This document shows, in pieces, positions 1 through 8,828 of a stretch of DNA of 64,000 nucleotides. The position numbers and the translations under genes were made by a program. The notes beneath the pieces were generated by a model. The model was given only the letters and a program-made list of their open reading frames with translations. It had not been told where the DNA came from and ran no database searches. How positions within the stretch are numbered: the first letter of the stretch is position 1; each line of letters begins with the position of its first letter. The stretch lies in assembly GCA_020724465.1 (NCBI GenBank), contig DYGX01000011.1, positions 65,915-129,914 of the forward strand, read 5' to 3'. This DNA comes from Thermoflexus sp. Lineage in GTDB: Bacteria > Chloroflexota > Anaerolineae > Aggregatilineales > Aggregatilineaceae.

Positions 1-226
1 CGCGCGGCGGGACGAAGAAGATCACCTGGTCTTCGCTCAGCCCCAGGTCGCGAGCGGCCGCCTTCGTCCCGGTCTCCACATTCGACCAGTACGGCGCCAC
101 CGACTTGCCAATCACCACGATCTTCAGGTCTTCCTGGGCGCTGACCGTGCGCGGCGCCCCGGCAGCAGGCAGCACCAGGCTCAGCGCCAGGGCTGCGGCG
201 AGCAGAACAGCAGCGTAACGTTTCAT
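1..226 (-). CDS. Sugar ABC transporter substrate-binding protein, N-terminal fragment (window edge)
   Basis: Only the first 75 codons lie in the window; the gene continues beyond base 1. The ATG at 226 follows a strong GAGGGAGG ribosome site. The first 30 or so residues form a secretion signal (MKRYAAVLL start, hydrophobic core, cleavage near VSAQE). The mature part begins [20 protein letters not shown], which resembles the first strand and sugar-contact loop of type I periplasmic binding proteins of the RbsB/CUT2 class. It lies 157 bases downstream of a CUT2 permease on the same strand, so the two are probably one transporter. No ATPase for it is visible. The substrate is unknown. Confidence 0.75.
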   Translation of the reverse strand, partial: MKRYAAVLLAAALALSLVLPAAGAPRTVSAQEDLKIVVIGKSVAPYWSNVETGTKAAARDLGLSEDQVIFFVPPR

Positions 227-383
227 AAGGTTCCTCCCTCAAGAACTCACAAGCTTTCTCGTGCTCAACGTTTGTGTGCGGATAACATGCGGTAGAAAGG
301 CTTTGAGTCGTGCGGCCAACTGAACTCCTTTCTCCTTCCTCCGACACCGAATGATCGACGTGCAGGTCTGGCGCGGAAGCCGG

Positions 384-1409
384 TTACACCTTCCGCTCGG
401 TGATGCGGCGTCGCAGCGTGTCGTAGACCACCGCCACGACGAGCACGACCCCCAAGATGACTTCTTGCAGGTAGGACGAAACATTCTCCAGGACCATGCC
501 GTTTTGCATCACGCCGACAATGCTCGCGCCCAGCAGCGCGCCGAGGATCGTGCCCTCGCCGCCGAACAGGCTGGTCCCACCGATCACTGCCGCTGCGATT
601 GCCCATAGCTCATATGCGCTTCCGACCGTGGGCGTGCCCTGGCCCAGACGCGACGCCAGCAAGATCCCGGTGATAGCCGCCATCAAGCCACTGGTGGCGT
701 AGCAGAAGATCCGCACTCGATCGACGTTGATGCCCGACAACCGGGCCGCTTCGAGGTTGCCGCCCACGGCGTAGATCCGGTAGCCGAGCTTGGTCCGGTT
801 GAGGATAAACGAGACGAGCGCGGCCATGATCAGGACGATGATGAAGGAATACGGGATCGAGTGCCAGCTCCCCTGTCCCAGTTTCAGGAACGCGTCGTAC
901 TTTGCCTCGCCATAGGGAAAGACCACCGGGTAGCCGCGCGTGGAGTAGCTCGCCAGCCCGCGTGCTAGCAGCCAGGTGCCAAGCGTGATGATAAACGGCG
1001 GGATGTTCAGCTTGGTGACAAAGAGGCCGTGCCAGATGCCGAACGCGACGCCGATCAGCAGCGTGATCAGGATCGCCGGGATGATGCCGATCGGCTCCAG
1101 ACCGATCTTCGCCCAGCCTTTGAGGATCAGCCACGCACAGACCACCCCCGTCAGCGCCGTCAGCGACCCGACGCTCAGGTCGATGCCCTTCGTGATGATG
1201 ACCAGCACCTCGCCGATGGCCAGCATCCCAAACGTCGCGACGAAGCGCATGATGATCGCCAGGTTGTTCGGTTTGACGAAGACGTCCGGGTTGCGCCAAT
1301 AGAAGAACAGGCACAGCAGCAGGAATGCCATCAGCACGTTGAGTTCCCGGAAGCCGGCAAAGGAGAATTTGCTGCGTTGAACTTTTGCTTGGTCGACAAG
1401 AGAAGCCAT
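384..1409 (-). CDS. CUT2-family sugar ABC transporter permease (RbsC-like)
   Basis: A 341-residue polytopic inner-membrane protein with about nine to ten hydrophobic segments starting near residue 25. It carries the hallmark family region [17 protein letters not shown] (about residues 66-82) and [19 protein letters not shown], and [18 protein letters not shown] near the C-terminus, all typical of RbsC/AraH/XylH permeases. It would form the membrane channel for a monosaccharide delivered by the binding protein encoded just downstream (1-226). The N-terminus has a short soluble stretch before the first membrane segment. The family call is firm; the sugar is not assigned. Confidence 0.9.
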   Translation of the reverse strand: MASLVDQAKVQRSKFSFAGFRELNVLMAFLLLCLFFYWRNPDVFVKPNNLAIIMRFVATFGMLAIGEVLVIITKGIDLSVGSLTALTGVVCAWLILKGWAKIGLEPIGIIPAILITLLIGVAFGIWHGLFVTKLNIPPFIITLGTWLLARGLASYSTRGYPVVFPYGEAKYDAFLKLGQGSWHSIPYSFIIVLIMAALVSFILNRTKLGYRIYAVGGNLEAARLSGINVDRVRIFCYATSGLMAAITGILLASRLGQGTPTVGSAYELWAIAAAVIGGTSLFGGEGTILGALLGASIVGVMQNGMVLENVSSYLQEVILGVVLVVAVVYDTLRRRITERKV

Positions 1410-1584
1410 AGTTCCTCCGTTGTAAGACGGGCCGGAGCCGGTCGACCCCAGTGCGCAAATCCCGGACCGCGGGGGAATCCGGAAGTGGCCGGAAAAGAGA
1501 CGAATAAGTTAAGCCGCCGAAATAATTCAGTCGCCCGTCACTGTCGAAACAAAATACCCGCATCTCGTCGGTTTTACCGCTCGT

Positions 1585-1618
1585 ATTATAGATTAATCCG
1601 TTTTGTCGAAAAGGTCAA
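1585..1618 (-). promoter_or_regulatory. Candidate promoter in the 308-base gap before the CUT2 permease
   Basis: The gap 1410-1717 is AT-rich compared with its surroundings and holds no gene. On the minus strand a perfect TATAAT lies at 1590-1585. The only -35-like hexamer is TTGACC at 1618-1613, giving a 22-base spacer, which is too long for a standard sigma-70 promoter. It may be activator-dependent, or the real -35 may be weaker. Nothing else was recognised in the gap. Confidence 0.3.
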
Positions 1619-1717
1619 TTTGTTTAACGACCGAATAAAATCACCCAGATCTGGCGCGCCATCGTCCCGGAATGGTATGACGCCATGCAAAGACTGCGGG
1701 AGGGAAGAACGGGGATG

Positions 1718-2215
1718 TCAGCGAGCAGCTAGCTGGTCGAGCAGCCAGGCGTGTTCCTGCAAGATGGACTCGATCAGCGCCATGTCGCGCGGCGCGTCCG
1801 GCTCCAAAGCGGGCGGGCACGGTTCCGTTGGCAGCCACGCGGCGAAGCCGGACGCCTCACTCCGCCCCTCGGCCAGATCCAGGATATGCTCGAGGGCTTC
1901 GGCGGGGTCCCATGTCACGCGTCTGCCGTTGACGGCCAGCATGAACACCGCCGCGACGGTTGCGACGCGCTTGTTGCCGTCCACAAACGGGTGATTGCGG
2001 ACCAGCGAGTGGAGCAGGGCCGCCGCCTTTTCTTCGATGGTAGGGTATGCGTCGCGTCCGAAGATGGTCTGCATCGGGCGGCCCCAGGCCGTTTCGAGCA
2101 GCGCCATATCGCGCACACGGTCTTTACCTTTTAGGATTTTGTGGATGGTGTTGACCGTCGGGATTTGCTCGCTGATGTAGATCAGCTCGTCGATGGTCAG
2201 GAAGCGCGTCGTCAT
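1718..2215 (-). CDS. Doc/Fic-family protein (death-on-curing type), first of two tandem copies
   Basis: A 165-residue protein with the Fic/Doc active-site motif HPFVDGNKR at about residues 75-83. Its length and the single catalytic loop fit Doc rather than longer Fic AMPylases. Doc proteins transfer phosphate from ATP to EF-Tu and so block translation; whether this one does is inferred from family membership. A C-terminal tail of about 40 residues after the conserved fold is unusual. The start lies 5 bases after the stop of the second Doc gene, so the two are co-transcribed. No Phd-like antitoxin ORF is seen before or after it. Confidence 0.8.
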   Translation of the reverse strand: MTTRFLTIDELIYISEQIPTVNTIHKILKGKDRVRDMALLETAWGRPMQTIFGRDAYPTIEEKAAALLHSLVRNHPFVDGNKRVATVAAVFMLAVNGRRVTWDPAEALEHILDLAEGRSEASGFAAWLPTEPCPPALEPDAPRDMALIESILQEHAWLLDQLAAR

Positions 2216-2220
2216 ACGGG

Positions 2221-2622
2221 TTAGCTTTCTTCGAGCGGCGTGGTGTGCTCCGCCAGCCAGGCGGCGATGGCCGGGATTTCATGGCGGTTCTGGGCGATCT
2301 CCAGCACGAACCCGGCCATCTGCTGCGGATCCCAGACGGGGCGCAGGCCATTGGCACGCAGAAACCAGATGACGGCGGCGGTCGCGGTGCGTTTGTTGCC
2401 ATCATAGAACAGATGGTGCGCGGCCACCGCGTGCAGCAGCGCCGCCGCCTTGTCGAACAGAGTCGGGTAGGCCGCCTGGCCGAACGCGCTGAGCGCCGGG
2501 CGGCCCGCTGCCTTGTGGAGCAGGTGCCGATCGCGCACGGCCGGCCGGCGGCCCAGCACCTGCTCCGCAAGATTGTAGAGATCTTCCGCAGTCGGATACA
2601 CGATGTCGTCGGGTTCGCTCAT
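2221..2622 (-). CDS. Doc/Fic-family protein, second tandem copy
   Basis: A 133-residue Doc-like protein with catalytic motif HLFYDGNKRTA near residue 75 and the typical preceding segment (DKAAALLHAVAAHH). The ATG at 2622 is preferred; a GTG at 2631 would add three residues. The gene starts 15 bases after the copper ATPase stop, leaving no space for an antitoxin. It is clearly diverged from its neighbour (1718-2215), so the pair is an old duplication or two separate acquisitions. Biochemical activity is inferred only. Confidence 0.8.
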   Translation of the reverse strand: MSEPDDIVYPTAEDLYNLAEQVLGRRPAVRDRHLLHKAAGRPALSAFGQAAYPTLFDKAAALLHAVAAHHLFYDGNKRTATAAVIWFLRANGLRPVWDPQQMAGFVLEIAQNRHEIPAIAAWLAEHTTPLEES

Positions 2623-2637
2623 GCGCCGCACCGCCTG

Positions 2638-4833
2638 TTACGCGCTGAGATCCAGATTGCGCAGAAGCTGCGCATTGATGGCGACGATGATCGTGCTGAG
2701 CGACATGAGAAGCGCGCCGACCGCCGGCGACAGGACGATCCCCACCGGCGCGAGCACCCCGGCGGCCAGCGGCAGCGCAAAGACGTTGTAACCGGTCGCC
2801 CAGACGAGATTCTGGATCATTTTGCGATAGGTCGCGCGGCTCAGCTCGAAGATGTTGACCACATCGAGCGGGTCGTTCTGGACCAGGATGATATCCGCTG
2901 ACTCGATCGCGACATCGGTGCCGCTGCCGATGGCGATCCCGATGTCGGCGCGTGTCAGGGCAGGCGCGTCGTTGACCCCGTCGCCGACCATCGCCACGCG
3001 CTTGCCCTGGGATTGCAGTTCGGCTACCTTTTCGTCCTTGTGTTCGGGCAGCACTTCGGCGAAGTAGGTCGCGATGCCCAGCTCCTCGGCCACCGACTGC
3101 GCCACGTCGCGGCTGTCGCCGGTCAGCATGGCGACCTCGATACCCATCTCGTGCAGCCGGCGAACTGCTTCGCGGCTCTCCGGGCGGATCACATCGGCCA
3201 GCGCGAAGGCAGCAGCCGGTGTCGTGTCGTCGATCAGATAAACGACCGTCTGGCCCTTTGCCCCGGCGCGCTTGGTGAACGCAGCGAGTGCGTCCGGCAG
3301 GGAGATGTCGAGCATCTCCAGCAGGCGCGGCCCGCCGACGTACACTGCCCGTCCGTCGTGCCGCGCCCGGATACCGCGTCCCTTGAGCGCCTCGAAATCG
3401 GTGACCGGCGGCGGCTCGATTCCGCGCTCGCGGGCGGCCCGCCGGATGCCCTGCGCGATGGTGTGCTCCGAGTCGCCTTCTACGGCCAGCGCCAACCCCA
3501 GCGCGCGATTTTCGTCCCAGCCGTTCGCCACGGCCAGGTCCACCACGCCAAAGCTGCCTTCGGTCAGCGTGCCGGTTTTATCGAAGATGACCGTGTCGAG
3601 CGTGCGGGCATTTTCCAGCGCCAGGCGGTTGCGAACCAGAATGCCGCTGCGCGCGCCGAGCGCGGTGCTGATCGCGACCACAAGCGGAATGGCAAGCCCC
3701 AAGGCGTGCGGGCAGGCGATCACCAGCACGGTGACGGCGCGTTCCAGCACGTCCAGCTCTAACCCGACCGCGATCAGCCAGGCAACGGCTGTGACCGCCG
3801 CCACTGCCAGCGCGATGTAGAACAGCCAGCCAGCGGCGCGATCGGCCAGGATCTGCGTGTCGGATTTGCTCTGCTGGGCTTGCTCGACCAGCCGCATGAT
3901 CCCGGCCAGTGTCGTCTCGTCACCGGTGGCGGTGATGCGCACGCGCAGGCTGCCGTCGCCGTTGATCGTGCCGGCAATGACGCGGTCGCCCGGCTCTTTG
4001 GTGACAGGGCGCGATTCGCCGGTGACCATCGCTTCGTTCACGTCCGAGCGGCCTTCTTCCACCTCTCCGTCGGCCGGGATGCTCGCGCCGGGGCGAACCA
4101 GCACCAGATCGCCGGGCCGCAGCGCATGCGCGGGCACTTCCCGCACTTCGCCGTCTGCTTCGATGCGCTCGGCGGTGTCGGGCATCAGCTTCGCCAGCTC
4201 GCTCAGGGCGCCGGAAGCCTGGCGCACGCTGCGCATCTCCAGCCAATGGCCGAGCAGCATAATGTCGATCAGCGTTGCCATTTCCCAGAAGAAGCCGGTA
4301 TCCGGCGCGGCGAACACGGCGAACAGGCTGTAGACGAACGCCGCCGTGATCGCCAGCGAGATCAGCGTCATCATGCCGGGGCGGCGGTTGCGCAGCTCCG
4401 GCACGGCCATCTGCAAGAACGGCACGCCGCCGTACAAAAAGATCGCGATGGCAAACACGGGGCCAATCCAGCGGTCCCCGTTGAATTCCGGCATGCTGAA
4501 CCCGAACCAGTCCTGGAGCATCGGGCTGAAAAGCAGCACGGGGATCGTCAGGAGCAGGCTGATCCAGAACCGTCTGCGGAACATGTCCTCGTGCCCGGTG
4601 TGATCGACGTGCGCCCGGTGCGCGTCGTGTGCGGCCCGGGCCCCGGGTGCGGCGGGCTGATGCGCGTGCTCGTGATGTTCATGTTCGCGCGCGGCTGCGT
4701 GATCCGGAGCGTGCGCGTCGTGCGCGCTATGGTCGGCGTGGTGGCCGGGATGATGGGCGTGTTTCTCCTCGTGCGCGTCCGGTGCGTTCGGGTCGGGTGG
4801 ATGGCGGTGCGCGTGGGGTGTGTGGTCGGTCAT
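2638..4833 (-). CDS. copB: Copper/silver-translocating P-type ATPase, CopB type
   Basis: A 731-residue P1B ATPase that would export Cu or Ag from the cytoplasm. Visible motifs in order are a His-rich N-terminus (24 His in the first 81 residues, no CxxC metal-binding domain), TGES actuator loop, the intramembrane metal motif CPH, the phosphorylation motif DKTGTLTE and the hinge [13 protein letters not shown] instead of CPC, together with the His-rich tail, is the P1B-3 (CopB) signature. The ATG at 4833 is chosen because it has AGGAGG seven bases upstream; an upstream ATG at 4896 lacks a ribosome site. Two Doc genes follow directly. Confidence 0.93.
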   Translation of the reverse strand: MTDHTPHAHRHPPDPNAPDAHEEKHAHHPGHHADHSAHDAHAPDHAAAREHEHHEHAHQPAAPGARAAHDAHRAHVDHTGHEDMFRRRFWISLLLTIPVLLFSPMLQDWFGFSMPEFNGDRWIGPVFAIAIFLYGGVPFLQMAVPELRNRRPGMMTLISLAITAAFVYSLFAVFAAPDTGFFWEMATLIDIMLLGHWLEMRSVRQASGALSELAKLMPDTAERIEADGEVREVPAHALRPGDLVLVRPGASIPADGEVEEGRSDVNEAMVTGESRPVTKEPGDRVIAGTINGDGSLRVRITATGDETTLAGIMRLVEQAQQSKSDTQILADRAAGWLFYIALAVAAVTAVAWLIAVGLELDVLERAVTVLVIACPHALGLAIPLVVAISTALGARSGILVRNRLALENARTLDTVIFDKTGTLTEGSFGVVDLAVANGWDENRALGLALAVEGDSEHTIAQGIRRAARERGIEPPPVTDFEALKGRGIRARHDGRAVYVGGPRLLEMLDISLPDALAAFTKRAGAKGQTVVYLIDDTTPAAAFALADVIRPESREAVRRLHEMGIEVAMLTGDSRDVAQSVAEELGIATYFAEVLPEHKDEKVAELQSQGKRVAMVGDGVNDAPALTRADIGIAIGSGTDVAIESADIILVQNDPLDVVNIFELSRATYRKMIQNLVWATGYNVFALPLAAGVLAPVGIVLSPAVGALLMSLSTIIVAINAQLLRNLDLSA

Positions 4834-4964
4834 GACGTCCTCCTGATCGGCTGCCAGGCAAGGCGGTAATAGCGTGTTGGACCGCCGACTGTCCATAACC
4901 AGATTCTACGGCGAGTGGGCGGCATGTGGCACGCGGCGGTGTTTCCAGGCTGGGCGGTGCCCGA

Positions 4965-5462
4965 TTACGAACTCATAACCCCGCAGACCGGCGCTTCCCA
5001 CTTGAGCTGGCGATGAGTGGCCAGCAGCGCGTCAATGCGGCCGGCGATCTCGTCGGGATAGGGCGTGGTGCGGCGCGCGCGCAGGTCGGCAAACGAGTTG
5101 ACACACTCGAAGATGGCGGCCAGGGCGCCGCGTGTCTCGTTGACCATGAACATCATGTAGTGGATGCGCTTGGCCGAGCGGTCGAGCAGGCGCGTGTAGA
5201 CCGCGACGGCATCGCCGGCCATGACCTCGCTGAGATAGTGGATATGGTGCTCAAGGTCGAATCCACCGGTGCCGTGCTGGGCGTGGAACTCCGGTGTCAG
5301 CCCCAGGCTGGCGGCCAGCGGGTAGCCCGCGTCGTCGAAGATCGCCAGATACCAGCGCATGTTCATGTGCCCGTTCTCGTCCTCATACTCCCGCGGGATC
5401 ACGAGCCGGTAGGCCGAACCAAGCGCGGTGATGTCGTCCAGCGCGACGGGATGCGGTTTCAT
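4965..5462 (-). CDS. Hotdog-fold acyl-CoA thioesterase family protein
   Basis: A 165-residue protein of the 4-hydroxybenzoyl-CoA thioesterase/YbgC type. The hallmark stretch DENGHMNMRWYLAIFDDAG (about residues 28-46) matches the catalytic Asp/Asn loop and start of the long hotdog helix, and GGFDLEHHIHYLSEVMAGD is the following conserved strand pair. It would hydrolyse an acyl-CoA in the cytosol; the substrate is unknown. It sits alone between the copper ATPase and a metal-binding protein gene with 33 bases to the latter, so it could be the last gene of that transcript. Confidence 0.75.
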   Translation of the reverse strand: MKPHPVALDDITALGSAYRLVIPREYEDENGHMNMRWYLAIFDDAGYPLAASLGLTPEFHAQHGTGGFDLEHHIHYLSEVMAGDAVAVYTRLLDRSAKRIHYMMFMVNETRGALAAIFECVNSFADLRARRTTPYPDEIAGRIDALLATHRQLKWEAPVCGVMSS

Positions 5463-5495
5463 GGTGGTGTCGCTCCCTCAGGGTGTCGTCTGCCG

Positions 5496-6623
5496 CTAGC
5501 GCAGGGCGTCCGCGATGGCGGCGGCGTTGTAGCGCATGTAGTCCAGGTACGTGTCCGCGCCTTCACCCGGCTGGCTCAGAGAACCGGTATAGAGCGGAAC
5601 GACGTGCACGCCCGCTTCCGACGCGATTTGCTCGGCGGTTGCGCTGCTGGCCGTGGTGTCGGTGAAGATCGCTGGGACGCGTGCAGCCCGGATCGTGTCG
5701 ATCAACCGGAGCACGTCGCGCACGGACGGTTCAGACGTGGTGCTTCCGCCTGGGATCACCACACCGGCCAGTGTCAGCCCGTAGCGTTCGGCGAAATAAG
5801 TCAGCGCCACATGATTGGTGACGATCGCGCGGCGTTCGGGCGGGATGGTGTCGATCATGTCGCGAATCTCGCCATCCAGCGCGACCAGCTCAGCGAGGTA
5901 GGCGTCGGTGTTGGCGGCGTAGGTGGCGGCGGCTTCTGGATTCAGCGCGCTGAGTGTGTCGCGGATCATCAACGCCCACAGTCCGGCATTGGCCGGGTCG
6001 GTCCAGACGTGCGGATCGCACGCCCCGGCTTCATGGGCGTGCTCGTCGCCGTCCGGGTGCTGTTCCGCCCCGCCGCAGGACAGCGCGTAGAGCGGCCCCA
6101 GGACCGGGCCGCCCACCTGCGCACGCTCGCCGAAGGACGCTTCCAACGTGCGGATATGTTCTGCGCAGCGGCTTGTTATCTCAGAGTCGGCGGCAGGTGC
6201 TTCATCCGGGTGGGCGGCGGCGTCCTCATCTTCGGGCTGTGCCGCGCCGGTTGGGACCGGGCGGATTGGCACGCACAGCGAGACGATGGCCGTCCGCTCC
6301 CCCGCGGCTTGCTCGACCACCGGTAGCAGCGTTTCCTCATAGTTCGCCCCCACCACCAGCACAAGATCGGCATCGCTCAGGCGCGCCACATCCTGAGCCG
6401 ACGGAGTGTAGCTGTGGGGGTTGGCGCCGATGGGCATCAGCGACGTCACGGTCGCGGCGTCTCCCGCGACCTGGGCGGCGATGTCCGCCAGGATGCTGAA
6501 GCTGGCAATGACGCGCGGCGGCTCGCGCTGCGCCAGGGCGGGCAGAGCCGCCTGTGCAGCCACCGTCGCCAGCAGGATCGCGAGTCTGCAGAGCAGGGCG
6601 GTGATGCGGTATCGGTGGAACAT
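5496..6623 (-). CDS. Zinc/manganese ABC transporter substrate-binding protein (ZnuA/TroA family)
   Basis: A 375-residue exported protein: signal sequence to about residue 30 (cleavage near ALPALAQ), then the cluster A-I fold. Candidate metal ligands are His in GANPHSYTPS, His in DPHVWTDP, His in TNHVALTYFAERYG and Asp in IFTDTTASS. A short loop with three His (QHPDGDEHAHE) precedes the second ligand and resembles a reduced ZnuA His-rich loop, favouring zinc. The ATG at 6623 has GGAGA upstream and starts the signal peptide; the longer frame to 6710 would not. No permease or ATPase partner is next to it, which is unusual for this class. Confidence 0.88.
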   Translation of the reverse strand: MFHRYRITALLCRLAILLATVAAQAALPALAQREPPRVIASFSILADIAAQVAGDAATVTSLMPIGANPHSYTPSAQDVARLSDADLVLVVGANYEETLLPVVEQAAGERTAIVSLCVPIRPVPTGAAQPEDEDAAAHPDEAPAADSEITSRCAEHIRTLEASFGERAQVGGPVLGPLYALSCGGAEQHPDGDEHAHEAGACDPHVWTDPANAGLWALMIRDTLSALNPEAAATYAANTDAYLAELVALDGEIRDMIDTIPPERRAIVTNHVALTYFAERYGLTLAGVVIPGGSTTSEPSVRDVLRLIDTIRAARVPAIFTDTTASSATAEQIASEAGVHVVPLYTGSLSQPGEGADTYLDYMRYNAAAIADALR

Positions 6624-6649
6624 CCGACACGGTCTCCTTATCCTCAACG

Positions 6650-6676
6650 TTTCGCCTAACTGAAAAAGTTTGTCAA
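6650..6676 (-). promoter_or_regulatory. Possible promoter and metalloregulator site upstream of the ZnuA-like gene
   Basis: On the minus strand a perfect TTGACA lies at 6676-6671. Just downstream, 6665-6650 reads TTTCAGTTAGGCGAAA, with inverted ends TTTC/GAAA. This occupies the space where a -10 should be and could be an operator for a Fur/MntR-like regulator. No good -10 hexamer is seen, so the assignment is tentative. Confidence 0.25.
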
Positions 6677-6823
6677 TACGAATTGTAGTGATTGGCCGGG
6701 CGGGTGTCAAGGCTGCTTTTGATCGCGGCAGAGGCTATGAGGCGCGCGGCCCGCTGAGGCCGCCCGACTCAGCGAGTGAGCGGGGATCGCGGGCCGCGCG
6801 TTGTGTGCGTCAAGGCGGTGAGG

Positions 6824-7579
6824 TTAGAGACGGTGCCGGGCGAGCCAGCGTTTGGCCAGCAAGGTGGGGCGGATCATGGTGTACAGCCCGGAGCGTATGG
6901 CCGCGTTGTGCCAGATGTTCTTGATTCCGGACCATTGATAGTGCGGGTCCAGGCAGGTGATCGTCGTCTCAACTTCAGCATCCAAACCGAAATGCGCGGC
7001 GAGTGACCTGAGCGTAGCCTGCCAGAAGCGATCCTCGCGCTTGTAGCCGTCGACGCGCATCACGATCTCCCAGAACGGATCGTTGGAGCGCAGCAGCGGC
7101 TCGACCTGGACGACCGTTACGCCCTCGTCGTCCGTGTGCGCGCTGAAGGTGATCATGGCCGCAAACATATGCCCTTCCGGGTTCATGAAGGCGAAGCAGG
7201 TATCGTCCGCGTAGATGACCATGATCCCGGTCGAGAGCTGGACGCCAACCGGCGACGCCAGGTTGAGCAGCGCCACCTCGCCCGGCGCGATCCCGGTGAT
7301 GGGCGCGTAGAAATAGTTGCCCCGCGGCCAGAAGCTGGCGAAGTTCTGGCGCCAGATCTGGATCACGCTGCTGGGCGAAACATCCACGCCCGCCAACCGC
7401 ACACGATAGCGCTTGTAATAAAGCGGGCCGAAGCCCTGCAGCGGGCCGACCAGGTGCCGCCCGCCGACGTTCAGGTTGACGGCAGCGAGCGGCATGGTGC
7501 GCACTCTGAGCGCGTCGACGGGCTGCGCCCAGTTGGCTTTGTCGCGCGGTTCACTGGAACTGGATGAAGGTGCGGTCAT
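6824..7579 (-). CDS. Conserved hypothetical protein, last gene of the Rsb-type operon
   Basis: A 251-residue soluble protein without signal sequence or membrane segments. I do not recognise the family. The N-terminus is Ser-rich and probably disordered (residues 3-9); the rest looks like one globular domain rich in aromatic residues (GPLYYKRYRVRL, ASFWPRGNYFYAP, DPFWEIVMRVDGYKREDRFW). It follows a STAS-domain gene by 27 bases on the same strand and is therefore probably co-expressed with the partner-switching module, as an output or accessory protein. Function not assigned. Confidence 0.55.
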   Translation of the reverse strand: MTAPSSSSSEPRDKANWAQPVDALRVRTMPLAAVNLNVGGRHLVGPLQGFGPLYYKRYRVRLAGVDVSPSSVIQIWRQNFASFWPRGNYFYAPITGIAPGEVALLNLASPVGVQLSTGIMVIYADDTCFAFMNPEGHMFAAMITFSAHTDDEGVTVVQVEPLLRSNDPFWEIVMRVDGYKREDRFWQATLRSLAAHFGLDAEVETTITCLDPHYQWSGIKNIWHNAAIRSGLYTMIRPTLLAKRWLARHRL

Positions 7580-7606
7580 GGGTAATCCTCGCTCGAATGG
7601 CCGGGG

Positions 7607-7966
7607 CTAGAAAGCGGGTAGCGCGGCGAGCGCGTCCGCCTCGGTGTCGAAGATGCGGATTGCTTCGTTGAGCCGCGTCAGCTCGAAGATGTGCCGGTAG
7701 TGCTCTTTCAGCTCGACCGCGATCAGGCGCACCTTGGCGCGGTTGGCGCGGATCAGCAGCGTAACCAGCAGGCCGATACCGGAGCTGTTCATATAGTCCA
7801 GCCCGGCAAAGTTCAAAATGATCGCCTGCGCGCCTTCGCCGGTCGCGCGGTTGTAGGCGTCCATGAGCTGGCTCTCGGCAAAGGCGGTAACCTCCCCGCG
7901 GATCACGATCACGCTGGTAGTGTCGGTGGCGCGGCGCAGTTCGAACGTGGCGTTAGCGGGCATCAT
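7607..7966 (-). CDS. STAS-domain anti-sigma-factor antagonist
   Basis: A 119-residue single STAS domain. The conserved region LDYMNSSGIGLLVTLLIRA (about residues 56-74) holds the Ser that is phosphorylated in SpoIIAA/RsbV proteins. In the family, the unphosphorylated form binds the RsbW-like kinase and frees its partner sigma factor or effector. It is the second of two tandem STAS genes, 27 bases downstream of the first, in the same operon as an RsbW-type kinase (8340-8828) and a SpoIIE-type phosphatase (8828-9994). Confidence 0.85.
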   Translation of the reverse strand: MMPANATFELRRATDTTSVIVIRGEVTAFAESQLMDAYNRATGEGAQAIILNFAGLDYMNSSGIGLLVTLLIRANRAKVRLIAVELKEHYRHIFELTRLNEAIRIFDTEADALAALPAF

Positions 7967-7993
7967 AGCGATTGGCTCCTTGTGTGATACCGG

Positions 7994-8350
7994 TTATGGT
8001 CTGGCGTTGTTTCTGGCAGCGATCAAAGCCGTGCGCTCGTCTTCGTAGAGCGTGATGTAATCGGACAGGCGTGTGATGGCGAAAATCTCGGCAAAATGCG
8101 GTGCCATGCCGCAGGCGATCAGGCGGCGGTCGTCGCGCCGGGCGCGCTTGAGTAGCTCAACGACCAGCGCGATACCCTGGCTGTTCATATAGTGCATCTT
8201 CCGGCAATTGAGCAGGATCGTCTGTGCAGGGCCGGCCACGGCAGTCTCATACGCGCTTAGCAGCGCGTCGGCGCCTGAGGCGGTCAGGTCGCCCCACAGA
8301 TCGATCACAACCACCGCGCGGCGGTCGCGCACCGTAGCGTCAAGTTTCAT
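7994..8350 (-). CDS. STAS-domain anti-sigma-factor antagonist (first of two)
   Basis: A 118-residue STAS protein with the conserved loop KMHYMNSQGIALVVELLKRA; the presumed phosphosite Ser is in NSQG. The ATG at 8350 overlaps the end of the RsbW-like kinase gene by 11 bases, indicating translational coupling; an in-frame GTG at 8371 is a possible alternative start. It differs enough from the STAS protein downstream (NSSG in place of NSQG, different charge pattern) that the two may answer to different signals or have different partners. Confidence 0.83.
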   Translation of the reverse strand: MKLDATVRDRRAVVVIDLWGDLTASGADALLSAYETAVAGPAQTILLNCRKMHYMNSQGIALVVELLKRARRDDRRLIACGMAPHFAEIFAITRLSDYITLYEDERTALIAARNNARP

Positions 8351-8828
8351 TGCGCGCTGTTTCCCCCTCACTCAGACTCAGCCGTAATTCGACGGTGTGC
8401 TGGCCGCGCTCCTCGCGAACAGTCACTGCATCCACCATGCTGCGGATCAGAAACAGGCCCCACCCGCGCGGCGTCTGCTCTGCGGCGAGCTTGCGGTCGA
8501 GATCTGGCTCGCCCGGCTCGCCGGCTGGCGGGCCGCTGCCCTGGTCGGTGACCGTCACGGCCAGCGCGTGGCGAGATGCCCAGACCTCGACCTGCACCGG
8601 TAGCTCGCGGCGATACTGATTGCCGTGCTCGATCGCATTGAGCGTCGCCTCGGCGACGGCGGTTTTCAGGCGTTCGAGCAGCATGGGAGACAGCCCTCGC
8701 CCGCGCACAATCTGCGCCACCAGCTCCATCGCGCGTCGGTCGCCGCCCGGCTCGCTGGGCAGGGAAAAGGAAGCCAACGCTTCCCACCCGTCTTCCGCCG
8801 CGAAACGCGATTCCTCGCCGCTCGCCAT
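8340..8828 (-). CDS. RsbW/SpoIIAB-type anti-sigma serine kinase
   Basis: A 162-residue GHKL ATPase. The N-box EATLNAIEHGN (about residues 60-70), the G1-like DQGSGP and the G2-like PRGWGLFLIRSMVD are present. The family phosphorylates STAS antagonists and binds a sigma factor or other target. Its ATG shares one base with the stop of the upstream SpoIIE phosphatase (TGATG), and its end overlaps the first STAS gene, so kinase, phosphatase and antagonist are made in fixed ratio. No sigma factor gene is in this operon, so the final target is unknown. Confidence 0.88.
   Translation of the reverse strand: MASGEESRFAAEDGWEALASFSLPSEPGGDRRAMELVAQIVRGRGLSPMLLERLKTAVAEATLNAIEHGNQYRRELPVQVEVWASRHALAVTVTDQGSGPPAGEPGEPDLDRKLAAEQTPRGWGLFLIRSMVDAVTVREERGQHTVELRLSLSEGETARNET

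Noticed and set aside
4926-6326. 466-codon open frame on the plus strand
   Set aside because: It lies opposite the thioesterase and metal-binding protein genes. Its translation has no domain pattern and is rich in Arg, Gly and Val, as expected for a stop-free shadow in high-GC DNA.
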